Below, one piece after another: positions 1 through 5,672 of a stretch of DNA of 5,672 bases. The notes beneath the pieces are model-generated. The model worked only from the letters and a program-made list of their open reading frames with translations. It was not told the origin of the DNA and searched no databases. Within the stretch, counting starts at the first letter, position 1. Each line of letters begins with the position of its first letter. The translations under genes were made by a program, and so were the position numbers. Source of the DNA: an uncultured Bacteroidales bacterium (GTDB taxonomy: Bacteria > Bacteroidota > Bacteroidia > Bacteroidales > UBA932); contig CALEJC010000027.1 in NCBI GenBank assembly GCA_937898205.1, positions 1-5,672 on the forward strand, written 5' to 3'.

Positions 1-1
1 G

Positions 2-316
2 GTCTACAGCTGCGTGTATTCGCCTACCGGCGAGCGACTTAGCAAGATAGAAGCTGTGATTGTAGAAGAAGGAAGTTTTGCAGAGCAGCTATCTCAGGGG
101 AAGGTGCTCTTTGTGGGAGATGGTGCTGACAAATGCAGACCGGTGCTCACCGGCGACAATGCCGCATTTATGCAGATTGAGCCTCACGCATCAGCGATGG
201 CGGCGCTTGCGCAGCAGGCATTTGAGCAGAAGCAATTTCAGAACTGCGCCTATTTTGAGCCTTTTTATCTCAAGCAGTTTACCCCGACAGTGAGTAAGAA
301 AAACAATATATTCTAG
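2..316 (+). CDS. tsaB: tRNA threonylcarbamoyladenosine synthesis protein TsaB, C-terminal part (5' end outside the window)
   Basis: This is the last 104 residues of a TsaB (YeaZ) protein. The reading frame is open to the left edge, so the real start lies outside the window; the GTG at 14 is internal. TsaB is the non-catalytic scaffold that binds TsaD, together with TsaE, to make the t6A modification at position 37 of tRNAs reading ANN codons in the cytoplasm. The visible signs are a VYSCVYSPTGE strand near the left edge, the segment GSFAEQL followed by GKVLFVGDGADKCR, a helix with AMAALAQQAF, and the C-terminal motif FEPFYLKQF. That motif corresponds to the PVYLR-type ending of E. coli TsaB. 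The N-terminal half, which carries most of the ASKHA fold and the TsaD contact, cannot be judged. The next gene begins 6 bases after the stop in the same frame, so the two are probably co-transcribed. The identification rests on recalled family motifs. Confidence 0.85.
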   Translation, partial: VYSCVYSPTGERLSKIEAVIVEEGSFAEQLSQGKVLFVGDGADKCRPVLTGDNAAFMQIEPHASAMAALAQQAFEQKQFQNCAYFEPFYLKQFTPTVSKKNNIF

Positions 317-322
317 TATAGT

Positions 323-676
323 ATGGAATTTTTGGTGGTGATATTTATGTTTGCGCTACCCGTAGTGATGGCTATCCTCGATAGCAAGAAGCGCGCAAAG
401 ACCGGCACTCCGCAAGTCAAGTCGGAGCCCGTCAAGCCTGAGGCAAAGTTTGATTATGAGCTTGCTCATGAAGACCTCAACACTCCTCTGGAATATATAT
501 TTGAGCAGGAAAAGACCGAAGTCAAAACTCCGGTCGAAGCCCCCAAGGCCATCCGCAAGGCTCCTCCTAAAGCAAAAGAAAAAGAGCCTGAAAAAGAGCA
601 TTTTAGCGACAGATTGACAGAGGCACAGAAACTTGTGGTTTACTCTGAAATCATGAAGCCAAAATTTGAAAAGTAA
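323..676 (+). CDS. Small single-span membrane protein of unknown function, 117 residues
   Basis: I do not recognise a named family. Residues about 3-19 form one hydrophobic segment (LVVIFMFALPVVMAIL), followed at once by DSKKRAK. By the positive-inside rule this suggests an N-terminal membrane anchor with the rest in the cytoplasm. Residues about 28-95 are low complexity, rich in Lys, Glu, Pro and Ala, and probably disordered. The last stretch (LTEAQKLVVYSEIMKPKFEK) is better ordered in character. I recall similar YSEIMKPKF-type endings in other small Bacteroidales proteins, so this tail may be a conserved binding motif; that is memory, not a search. ATG 323 is chosen because it is the first Met after the tsaB stop and keeps the whole membrane segment; Met9 would cut into it. 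No Shine-Dalgarno is visible. The gene sits 6 bases after tsaB and probably shares its transcript. The -33 box of the next promoter lies inside its last codons. Confidence 0.75.
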   Translation: MEFLVVIFMFALPVVMAILDSKKRAKTGTPQVKSEPVKPEAKFDYELAHEDLNTPLEYIFEQEKTEVKTPVEAPKAIRKAPPKAKEKEPEKEHFSDRLTEAQKLVVYSEIMKPKFEK

Positions 677-695
677 ACTTATTTTACTACCTTTG
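665..695 (+). promoter_or_regulatory. Bacteroides-type sigma-70 promoter for greA
   Basis: TTTG at 665-668 and TACCTTTG at 688-695 are separated by 19 bases. This matches the known Bacteroides consensus (-33 TTTG, -7 TAnnTTTG, roughly 20 bases apart). The -33 box lies in the last codons of the upstream membrane-protein gene and the -7 box lies just after its stop. Transcription would be expected to start near 700-703, giving a leader of about 60 bases before the greA ATG. No second TAnnTTTG box was found between here and the ATG at 763. Confidence 0.65.
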
Positions 696-710
696 TAAAA
701 CAACATTTGA

Positions 711-744
711 GGGTTCTGCCGTGATTGTGGCAGGACTCCTTTTT
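711..744 (+). terminator. Rho-independent terminator or attenuator hairpin in the greA leader
   Basis: Bases 711-720 (GGGTTCTGCC) pair with 729-738 (GGCAGGACTC) in a 10-bp stem with two G-U pairs and an 8-base loop. A run of five T follows at 740-744. The form is that of an intrinsic terminator. It could end transcripts from tsaB and the 117-residue gene. It also lies downstream of the 665-695 promoter and upstream of greA, so transcripts from that promoter must pass it as well. It may therefore act as an attenuator, releasing a short RNA of about 40-45 bases. Confidence 0.65.
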
Positions 745-762
745 AATTAACTAAAGATAACT

Positions 763-1233
763 ATGGCAGAAGTTCATTTAATGAGTCAAGAAGGTCTTGA
801 TAACCTCAAGAAAGAGCTACAGGAGGCTATCGCACAGCGTCCTGCGATGTCTGCAGCTATTGCAGAGGCTCGTGAGAAGGGGGACCTTTCTGAAAACGCT
901 GAATATGAGTCAGCACGTGAGGCGCAGGGACTACTTGAGCTCAAGATTGCAAAGCTCCAGAACAAGATCATCAATGCAAAGGTTCTGGATTCTTCACAGC
1001 TCAATACGGATAAGGTTCAGATGCTCAACACAGTGAAGGTTGAGAACCTCAATAACAAAAGAATCATGGAGTTTACTATCGTGGGTGAGTCAGAGGCAGA
1101 TTTTTCCAAGGGGAAACTTGCTTCGACAGCTCCGATCGCAAAGGCTCTCCTCGGACATGGCAAAGGCGAGATTGTAGACGCTCATGTTCCTAGCGGTGTG
1201 ATCAAGTTTAAGATTTTAGACATTACTCTCTAA
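763..1233 (+). CDS. greA: Transcription elongation factor GreA
   Basis: GreA binds RNA polymerase and stimulates cleavage of the RNA 3' end in backtracked complexes, freeing arrested polymerase. The protein has 156 residues, close to the usual 155-160. Residues about 1-78 form the N-terminal antiparallel coiled coil. Its tip carries GDLSENAEY, with Asp41 and Glu44 in the same positions as the acidic residues that help coordinate the catalytic Mg2+ in E. coli GreA. Residues about 80-156 form the FKBP-like domain that docks on the beta' rim, with the typical segments TIVGESEAD, PIAKALLGH and a beta strand ending FKILDIT. ATG 763 is preceded by an AT-rich leader (TTTTTAATTAACTAAAG) and no Shine-Dalgarno, as is common in Bacteroidota. 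Met7 is a possible but less likely start. The stop overlaps the start of the HIT gene by one base (TAATG), so translation is likely coupled. Expression is probably influenced by the hairpin in its leader. The FKBP-like domain and coiled-coil tip separate it from GreB only by context and family resemblance. Confidence 0.96.
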   Translation: MAEVHLMSQEGLDNLKKELQEAIAQRPAMSAAIAEAREKGDLSENAEYESAREAQGLLELKIAKLQNKIINAKVLDSSQLNTDKVQMLNTVKVENLNNKRIMEFTIVGESEADFSKGKLASTAPIAKALLGHGKGEIVDAHVPSGVIKFKILDITL

Positions 1234-1637
1234 TGGCTACTATTTTTACTAAAATCGCCAACGGCGAGATTCCTTCATACAAGGTAGCGGAAAGCGAAGA
1301 TTTTTATGCCTTCCTCGACATCAGCCCACTCACTGCGGGCCACACTCTTGTAATCCCTAAGAAAGTTGAAGATGACTATATCTTCTCCCTCGATAGCGAG
1401 ATCTACGAGGGCCTTTGGGCATTTGCACGCAAGGTTGCGATTGCCGTTAAGGCGGCTGTCCCTTGCAAGAGAGTTGGTGTTGCGGTACTTGGCATGGAGG
1501 TACCTCATACTCATATCCACCTCGTGCCAATGCAGAGCGAAGGAGATATGGATTTCCGCAAGACCCGCCCAGAGATTTCTAAACAGCAAATGGCTGAGAT
1601 TGCAGCCTCAATACTTTCAGAATATGAACGCTTATAA
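1233..1637 (+). CDS. HIT-family protein (HinT-like nucleotide phosphoramidase or hydrolase)
   Basis: This is a complete 134-residue histidine-triad protein. The N-terminus FTKIANGEIPSYKVAES is typical of the HinT branch. FYAFLDISPLTAGHTLVIPKK holds the conserved His37. The signature PHTHIHLVP carries His92, His94 and His96, and by comparison with HINT1 the middle one (His94) would be the nucleophile that forms a nucleotidyl intermediate. Such proteins act on purine nucleotide conjugates such as AMP-lysine in the cytoplasm, but the true substrate is usually unknown. The His often found after PK-x in the GHTLV-x-PK-x-H motif is Val here, which need not affect catalysis. ATG 1233 overlaps the greA stop by one base and gives the normal family N-terminus. 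The stop lies 14 bases inside the following lipoprotein gene. The arrangement implies one mRNA with greA, but no direct functional link to GreA is shown. Confidence 0.93.
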   Translation: MATIFTKIANGEIPSYKVAESEDFYAFLDISPLTAGHTLVIPKKVEDDYIFSLDSEIYEGLWAFARKVAIAVKAAVPCKRVGVAVLGMEVPHTHIHLVPMQSEGDMDFRKTRPEISKQQMAEIAASILSEYERL

Positions 1638-2727
1638 AGCATTTTTTACAGCCCTCGCACTTTCAGTACTGGGGCTGACTTCTTGTAGCCAGAAGGCTCA
1701 GATCAACGGTACATTTATCGACGGTGCAGATCAGGATATCATCGTCCGTCAGTTAGATGTCAACAAGTACAACACTTTGGATACTATCAAGACTTCTGCA
1801 GACGGCAAGTTTAAATATAGCCTTGACGTGCAGAAGGGAGAGCCGGAGTTTATCTATCTCTTTGCAGGTGATAATAGGATCGCTGCTCTTCTTCTTGAAA
1901 ACGGAGAAAAAGTGACTGTACAGACAGACGCCCTTGGCAATTATACTGTAGAGGGCTCAGAAGAGTCAAGCAAGCTTTCTGTTGTTGACAAGGCCTATAC
2001 AAAGTTTATCAACGATGTCTATGCCGCAGGAGATGACAGCAAGACCATCAGCAAGCTCTATGTCGATCATTACAGAGCCTCTGTAAAGTATGTGATGGAA
2101 AACCTGAAATCCCTCACTGTGATTCCTGTCCTTTATGAGCAGTTGGGAGAGCAGAGTCCGGTATTTGCTCAGACCACCGATGCGCTTTTCTTCAGGACCG
2201 CAGCAGATTCTTTGAAGACAGTTTATCCTAATTCAAGATATGTAAAGGCTCTTGACAAGGAAGCTGCCCGCAGAGAGCAGATCCTCACAATCGAAACTCA
2301 GATCAGAAACGCTCAGGAGGCATCATTCCCTGAGATCAATCTTCCTGACATCAACGGCGAGCGCAAGTCTCTTACCGCACTCGACAACAAAGCTATCCTT
2401 ATCCATTTCTGGGATGCTTCAGATGCAGCTCAGAAGATGATAAATATCGAGGTTCTTCTTCCTTTGTATAACAGCTTTGCCAAGAAGGGATTTGAGATTT
2501 ATTCAGTCTGCGTCTCTCCAGACAAGGCTCAATGGGGCTCTGTAGTCAGATCTCAGAAGCTCCCTTGGATCAATGTCAATGACGGAAAGGGCGCTATCTC
2601 AGCAGTTTCTGCATACAATCTCGCAGCACTTCCTACTTCTATCCTCATCGTAGACGGAGAGATGAGCCAGGCCAAGATCAAAGACGAGAACGATCTTAGA
2701 AAAGAGCTCAATAGAGTATTGAGATAA
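1624..2727 (+). CDS. Periplasmic lipoprotein with DUF4369-like N-terminus and degenerate thioredoxin-like domain
   Basis: A 367-residue exported lipoprotein. Residues 5-20 form a signal peptide ending in the lipobox LTSC, so Cys21 is the likely lipidated residue. The residues after it (SQKAQ) lack the acidic patch of the Bacteroidota surface-export signal, which suggests a periplasm-facing anchor. Residues about 25-115 (INGTFIDG, GKFKYSLD, LENGEKVTV, YTVEGSE) look like the beta-rich DUF4369 domain, and residues about 116-230 are mostly helical. Residues about 233-367 resemble the AhpC/TSA-TlpA thioredoxin fold: FPEINLPDINGE, then ILIHFWDASDAAQKM, then LPTSILIVDGE with the usual cis-proline (Pro337). 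Where active members have WCxxC, this protein has SDAAQ, so both cysteines are absent (Asp267 and Gln270). The only other cysteine is Cys296. It is therefore unlikely to be a disulfide oxidoreductase. The frame is open further upstream to 1366, but ATG 1624 places the signal peptide at the N-terminus and overlaps the HIT gene by only 14 bases. No specific substrate can be inferred. Confidence 0.88.
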   Translation: MNAYKAFFTALALSVLGLTSCSQKAQINGTFIDGADQDIIVRQLDVNKYNTLDTIKTSADGKFKYSLDVQKGEPEFIYLFAGDNRIAALLLENGEKVTVQTDALGNYTVEGSEESSKLSVVDKAYTKFINDVYAAGDDSKTISKLYVDHYRASVKYVMENLKSLTVIPVLYEQLGEQSPVFAQTTDALFFRTAADSLKTVYPNSRYVKALDKEAARREQILTIETQIRNAQEASFPEINLPDINGERKSLTALDNKAILIHFWDASDAAQKMINIEVLLPLYNSFAKKGFEIYSVCVSPDKAQWGSVVRSQKLPWINVNDGKGAISAVSAYNLAALPTSILIVDGEMSQAKIKDENDLRKELNRVLR

Positions 2728-2743
2728 TTTTTACTTCACATAT

Positions 2744-2782
2744 AAAAAAACGAAAGCTGACCATTTCTGGCCAGCTTTCTTT
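2744..2782. terminator. Bidirectional intrinsic terminator between convergent genes
   Basis: Bases 2752-2759 (GAAAGCTG) pair with 2772-2779 (CAGCTTTC). An A-C mismatch follows (2760/2771), then 2761-2763 pairs with 2768-2770 around a TTTC loop. On the minus strand the stem is followed after one base by seven T (complement of 2744-2750), a strong intrinsic terminator for rpoC 27 bases past its stop. On the plus strand only TTT follows the stem before a G, so termination of the lipoprotein transcript is expected to be weaker. Confidence 0.8.
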
Positions 2783-2806
2783 GCGCGTAGTATTTAATAA
2801 ATAATA

Positions 2807-5672
2807 TTAAAGTTCATTAAGGTCAGCCACAAGCTCGTCCTTACGTCCCACGATAATGTCCTGATAGTTTCTCAGACCAGTACCTGCAGGAATCAGGTGA
2901 CCACAGATGACATTTTCCTTAAGGCCTTCAAGATGGTCAACTCGAGCGCGGATTGCGGCCTCGCTGAGCACCTTAGTTGTCTCCTGGAATGAAGCAGCGG
3001 AGATGAAGCTGTCTGTCTTGAGAGCAGCACGAGTAATACCCTGGAGGATGAGCTTTGCTGTTGCCGGCTGAGTAGGACGTGCAACCAAGAGGTCAAGTCC
3101 CTGACGGCCGAGGGAAGCATTCTCACCACGCATCTCTCTGGCATCAATGATATCACCAGGCTGATACTTCTCTGAACCACCAGCACTGAGGACTACATAT
3201 TTGCCATAGATACGGGCATTGGTATCCATAAATCTCCACTTATCCACCATCTCCTCGTTGAGGAACTCTGTATCACCCGGGTTAGTGATCTCGACCTTGC
3301 GCATCATCTGACGTACGATGATCTCAAAGTGCTTGTCGTTGATCTTTACACCCTGGAGGCGGTACACAGCCTGAACCTCGTTTACGATGTATTCCTGAGC
3401 CTTGACAGGGCCAAGGATATTGAGGATATCACAAGGAGAAACACCACCATCAGAGATTGGGCTACCTGCCTTCACGTAGTCATTTTCCTGAACGAGGATC
3501 TGCTTTGTGAGTGGCACGAGATAGTGCTTCTCAACACCAGAAGAGTTGCGGATCACAATCTCACGGTTACCTCTCTTGACCTTACCCATGATGACCTCAC
3601 CATTGATCTCAGAAAGGATTGCAGGGCTAGATGGGTTACGTGCTTCGAAGAGCTCAGTAACTCGTGGGAGACCACCGGTGATATCGCTGGCCTTACCGAT
3701 TGCACGAGGAATCTTCATGATCACGTCGCCGGTCTTAACCATATCTCCGTTTTCTGCCATCACGTGGGCGCCAACAGGAAGGTTGATGAGCTTGAGTGTG
3801 TTGCCGGCCTCATCAACGATGTGCATTGAAGGAGCTTTGGTCTTGTCCTTGCTCTCGATGATGACCTTATCTGTGCTCATAGAGAACTCGTCGAGGTTTT
3901 CCTTCTGATAGGTTACACCTTCAATCATGTTCTCAAAGCGCACGATACCGGCAGCTTCGACGATGGTAGTTGCGTTGTAGGCATCCCAGTTACAGATCAG
4001 ATCACCCTTGACAACCTTATCACCATCCTTCTTGTAAAGAGTTGCTCCGTAAGGAACATCATACTGAGAATAAGTGATGCCTGTGTTCTCGTCAACGATG
4101 CGAAGCTCAGTCATGCGGCTGACAACAACGTCCTCGATGCGGCCGTCCTCTGTCACACGCTCAATTGTACGGAGCTCTTCGTATTTAAGGATACCATTGT
4201 ACTTAGACTCGATTGAAGAGTCAGCAGCAGATGATGATGCTGTACCACCGACGTGGAAGGTACGGAGCGTAAGCTGTGTACCAGGCTCACCGATTGACTG
4301 TGCTGCGATCACACCTACAACCTCACCCTTCTCCGCCATGCGGCTTGTAGCAAGGTTACGTCCATAACATTTTGCACATACACCCTTGCGGCTCTCACAA
4401 GTGAGCACTGAGCGGATTTCCACCTGCTCGATTGGGAGAGAGTCAATGAGTTCAGCTTCTGCCTCTCTGATCTCCTCACCGGCCTTGATGATCAGCTCGT
4501 TGGTGATTGGGTTGAAAATATCATGTACTGAGGTACGACCGAGGATTCTCTCGCCGAGAGACTCAACAACCTCGTCTTTATTCTTGATAGCAGTTGCAAT
4601 AAGACCACGGAGAGTACCACAATCCTCTTCTGTGATGATCACATCGTGTGATACATCCACAAGACGTCTTGTGAGGTAACCTGCATCGGCAGTCTTGAGC
4701 GCTGTATCTGCAAGACCCTTACGTGCACCGTGGGTTGAGATGAAGTACTCGAGCACTGACATACCCTCCTTAAGGTTGGAGATGATCGGGTTCTCGATGA
4801 TCTCTGCACCCTGTCCACCGGACTTCTGAGGCTTAGCCATCAAACCACGCATACCGCAGAGCTGCTTGATCTGTGTAGTAGAACCACGAGCACCAGAGTC
4901 GAGCATCATAAATACAGGATTGAAACCCTGCTGATCCTCAGAAATCTGCTTGGTCACGATCTTGGTGAGTCTGTTATCCACAGCTGACCAAAGGTCGATA
5001 ACCTTGTTGTAACGCTCGTTGTTGGTGATGAAACCGTTTTCAAAGTCGTCACGGATGCCTGCAACCTTGTCATAGGCCTCATTGACGAGATCGAGTTTCT
5101 CAGCAGGAACAATAACATCACCGAGGTTAAATGAGATACCGGCATGGAACGCCTGATGGTAACCAAGGTTCTTGATATCATCAAGGAATTTTGCTGTACG
5201 GGTCACACCGGTGTGCTTGATTACATTTGTAATGATGTTACGGAGAGCTTTCTTTCCGAGAACTACATTGACATATGGAACCTCATCCGGAACATACTGA
5301 TTGACGATGATACGACCAGCAGTAGTCTTGATCATCTGCACACCCTTAGAAGGGTCCTTCTTATCAACAGGGACACGCACATTGATCTCTGCGTGCATAT
5401 CAATAGCCTTCTCGTTGAATGCTACGATAACTTCCTCTGGAGAGTAGAAGCTCTTTCCTTCTCCCTTAGCGCCCGGACGGATCTTGGAGATGTAGTAAAG
5501 ACCAAGAACCATATCCTGTGAAGGCACTGTGATAGGAGCACCGTTGGCCGGATTCAAGATATTGTGAGAGCCAAGCATAAGGAGCTGGGCTTCCATAATT
5601 GCTGCATTGCCGAGTGGGAGGTGGACAGCCATCTGGTCACCATCGAAGTCAGCGTTGAAGGCTGTACATGCA
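2807..5672 (-). CDS. rpoC: DNA-directed RNA polymerase subunit beta' (RpoC), C-terminal 954 residues; 5' end outside the window
   Basis: This is the catalytic large subunit of RNA polymerase. The frame is open at the right edge. The in-frame ATG at 5632 is internal, because upstream codons to 5671 continue the protein and encode the active-site loop NADFDGDQM (NADFDGD at 5636-5656), whose three Asp bind the catalytic Mg2+. From there to the stop it is about 950 residues, as in E. coli. Reading toward the C-terminus: the segment [19 protein letters not shown] (about 4840-4900); the bridge helix around [18 protein letters not shown] (4652-4759); zinc-site cysteines at 4619-4621, 4397-4399, 4376-4378 and 4367-4369 (the last three in [11 protein letters not shown]); the trigger loop from [20 protein letters not shown] (4244-4315); an insertion of about 186 residues (3686-4243); then [16 protein letters not shown] and the C-terminal domain with SFQETTKVL. 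All key catalytic and zinc residues in view are intact. rpoB is expected upstream, outside the window. The gene converges on the greA cluster, with a shared terminator between them. Confidence 0.98.
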   Translation of the reverse strand, partial: ACTAFNADFDGDQMAVHLPLGNAAIMEAQLLMLGSHNILNPANGAPITVPSQDMVLGLYYISKIRPGAKGEGKSFYSPEEVIVAFNEKAIDMHAEINVRVPVDKKDPSKGVQMIKTTAGRIIVNQYVPDEVPYVNVVLGKKALRNIITNVIKHTGVTRTAKFLDDIKNLGYHQAFHAGISFNLGDVIVPAEKLDLVNEAYDKVAGIRDDFENGFITNNERYNKVIDLWSAVDNRLTKIVTKQISEDQQGFNPVFMMLDSGARGSTTQIKQLCGMRGLMAKPQKSGGQGAEIIENPIISNLKEGMSVLEYFISTHGARKGLADTALKTADAGYLTRRLVDVSHDVIITEEDCGTLRGLIATAIKNKDEVVESLGERILGRTSVHDIFNPITNELIIKAGEEIREAEAELIDSLPIEQVEIRSVLTCESRKGVCAKCYGRNLATSRMAEKGEVVGVIAAQSIGEPGTQLTLRTFHVGGTASSSAADSSIESKYNGILKYEELRTIERVTEDGRIEDVVVSRMTELRIVDENTGITYSQYDVPYGATLYKKDGDKVVKGDLICNWDAYNATTIVEAAGIVRFENMIEGVTYQKENLDEFSMSTDKVIIESKDKTKAPSMHIVDEAGNTLKLINLPVGAHVMAENGDMVKTGDVIMKIPRAIGKASDITGGLPRVTELFEARNPSSPAILSEINGEVIMGKVKRGNREIVIRNSSGVEKHYLVPLTKQILVQENDYVKAGSPISDGGVSPCDILNILGPVKAQEYIVNEVQAVYRLQGVKINDKHFEIIVRQMMRKVEITNPGDTEFLNEEMVDKWRFMDTNARIYGKYVVLSAGGSEKYQPGDIIDAREMRGENASLGRQGLDLLVARPTQPATAKLILQGITRAALKTDSFISAASFQETTKVLSEAAIRARVDHLEGLKENVICGHLIPAGTGLRNYQDIIVGRKDELVADLNEL

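Noticed and set aside
356..706. A 116-codon minus-strand frame opposite the 117-residue membrane protein gene
   Set aside because: The product is rich in Phe, Leu and Arg, as expected from the complement of Lys/Glu-rich codons. It has no promoter or family signs and is antisense to a better candidate in operon with tsaB.
1366..1623. An in-frame upstream extension of the lipoprotein gene starting at ATG 1366
   Set aside because: It lies wholly inside the HIT gene in another frame, gives an unlikely Arg/Leu-rich peptide, and would bury the signal peptide and lipobox that fit ATG 1624.
2760..2771. The convergent hairpin as a possible operator or recombination site
   Set aside because: The stem followed by a T-run on the minus strand, and its place between two gene ends, are fully explained by a terminator; no further repeats of it were seen in the window.
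3329..3829. A 166-codon plus-strand open frame across rpoC
   Set aside because: It is antisense to strongly conserved rpoC codons, and its product resembles no family I know; it is a shadow of the real gene. The shorter plus-strand frames at 3546-3908, 4074-4367, 4386-4679 and 5144-5521 are rejected for the same reason.
5630..5632. ATG at 5632 (minus strand) as the start of a 941-residue protein
   Set aside because: The frame continues upstream through the catalytic NADFDGD motif to the window edge, so this Met is internal to rpoC.

Overview
The window looks like a chromosomal housekeeping stretch from a member of the Bacteroidota, most likely order Bacteroidales. Three things point that way. 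There is a promoter of the Bacteroides type (TTTG, 19-base spacer, TACCTTTG). The starts I examined have AT-rich leaders with no clear Shine-Dalgarno sequence. There is also a lipoprotein with the DUF4369-plus-thioredoxin layout typical of this phylum. I cannot name a genus. I saw no mobile element, CRISPR array, tRNA or rRNA, and no obvious compositional break.

Left part, plus strand (2-2727): five genes run in one direction. They are the 3' end of tsaB (tRNA t6A synthesis), a 117-residue single-span membrane protein of unknown function, greA (transcript cleavage factor), a HIT-family nucleotide-binding protein, and a lipoprotein whose thioredoxin-like domain has lost both active-site cysteines. 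greA and the HIT gene share one base (TAATG). The HIT and lipoprotein genes overlap by 14 bases. These three genes therefore form a tight translational unit. A good promoter lies at the end of the 117-residue gene, and a terminator-like hairpin sits between that promoter and the greA start, so greA transcription seems to have to read through it.

Middle (2728-2806): a short convergent intergenic region holds one hairpin that can serve as terminator for both sides. It is better formed for the minus strand.

Right part, minus strand (2807-5672): the C-terminal two-thirds of rpoC (RNA polymerase beta' subunit), open at the right edge. The edge falls just upstream of the catalytic NADFDGD loop. 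The visible part includes the bridge helix, four zinc-binding cysteines, the trigger loop and a large insertion in the trigger loop.

Functionally, greA and rpoC encode partners: the acidic tip of GreA enters the polymerase and acts at the metal site held by the beta' NADFDGD loop. Nothing here looks like a wholly new system. The best leads are the promoter-hairpin-greA leader, which parallels the GraL arrangement of E. coli, and the redox-dead thioredoxin-fold lipoprotein.
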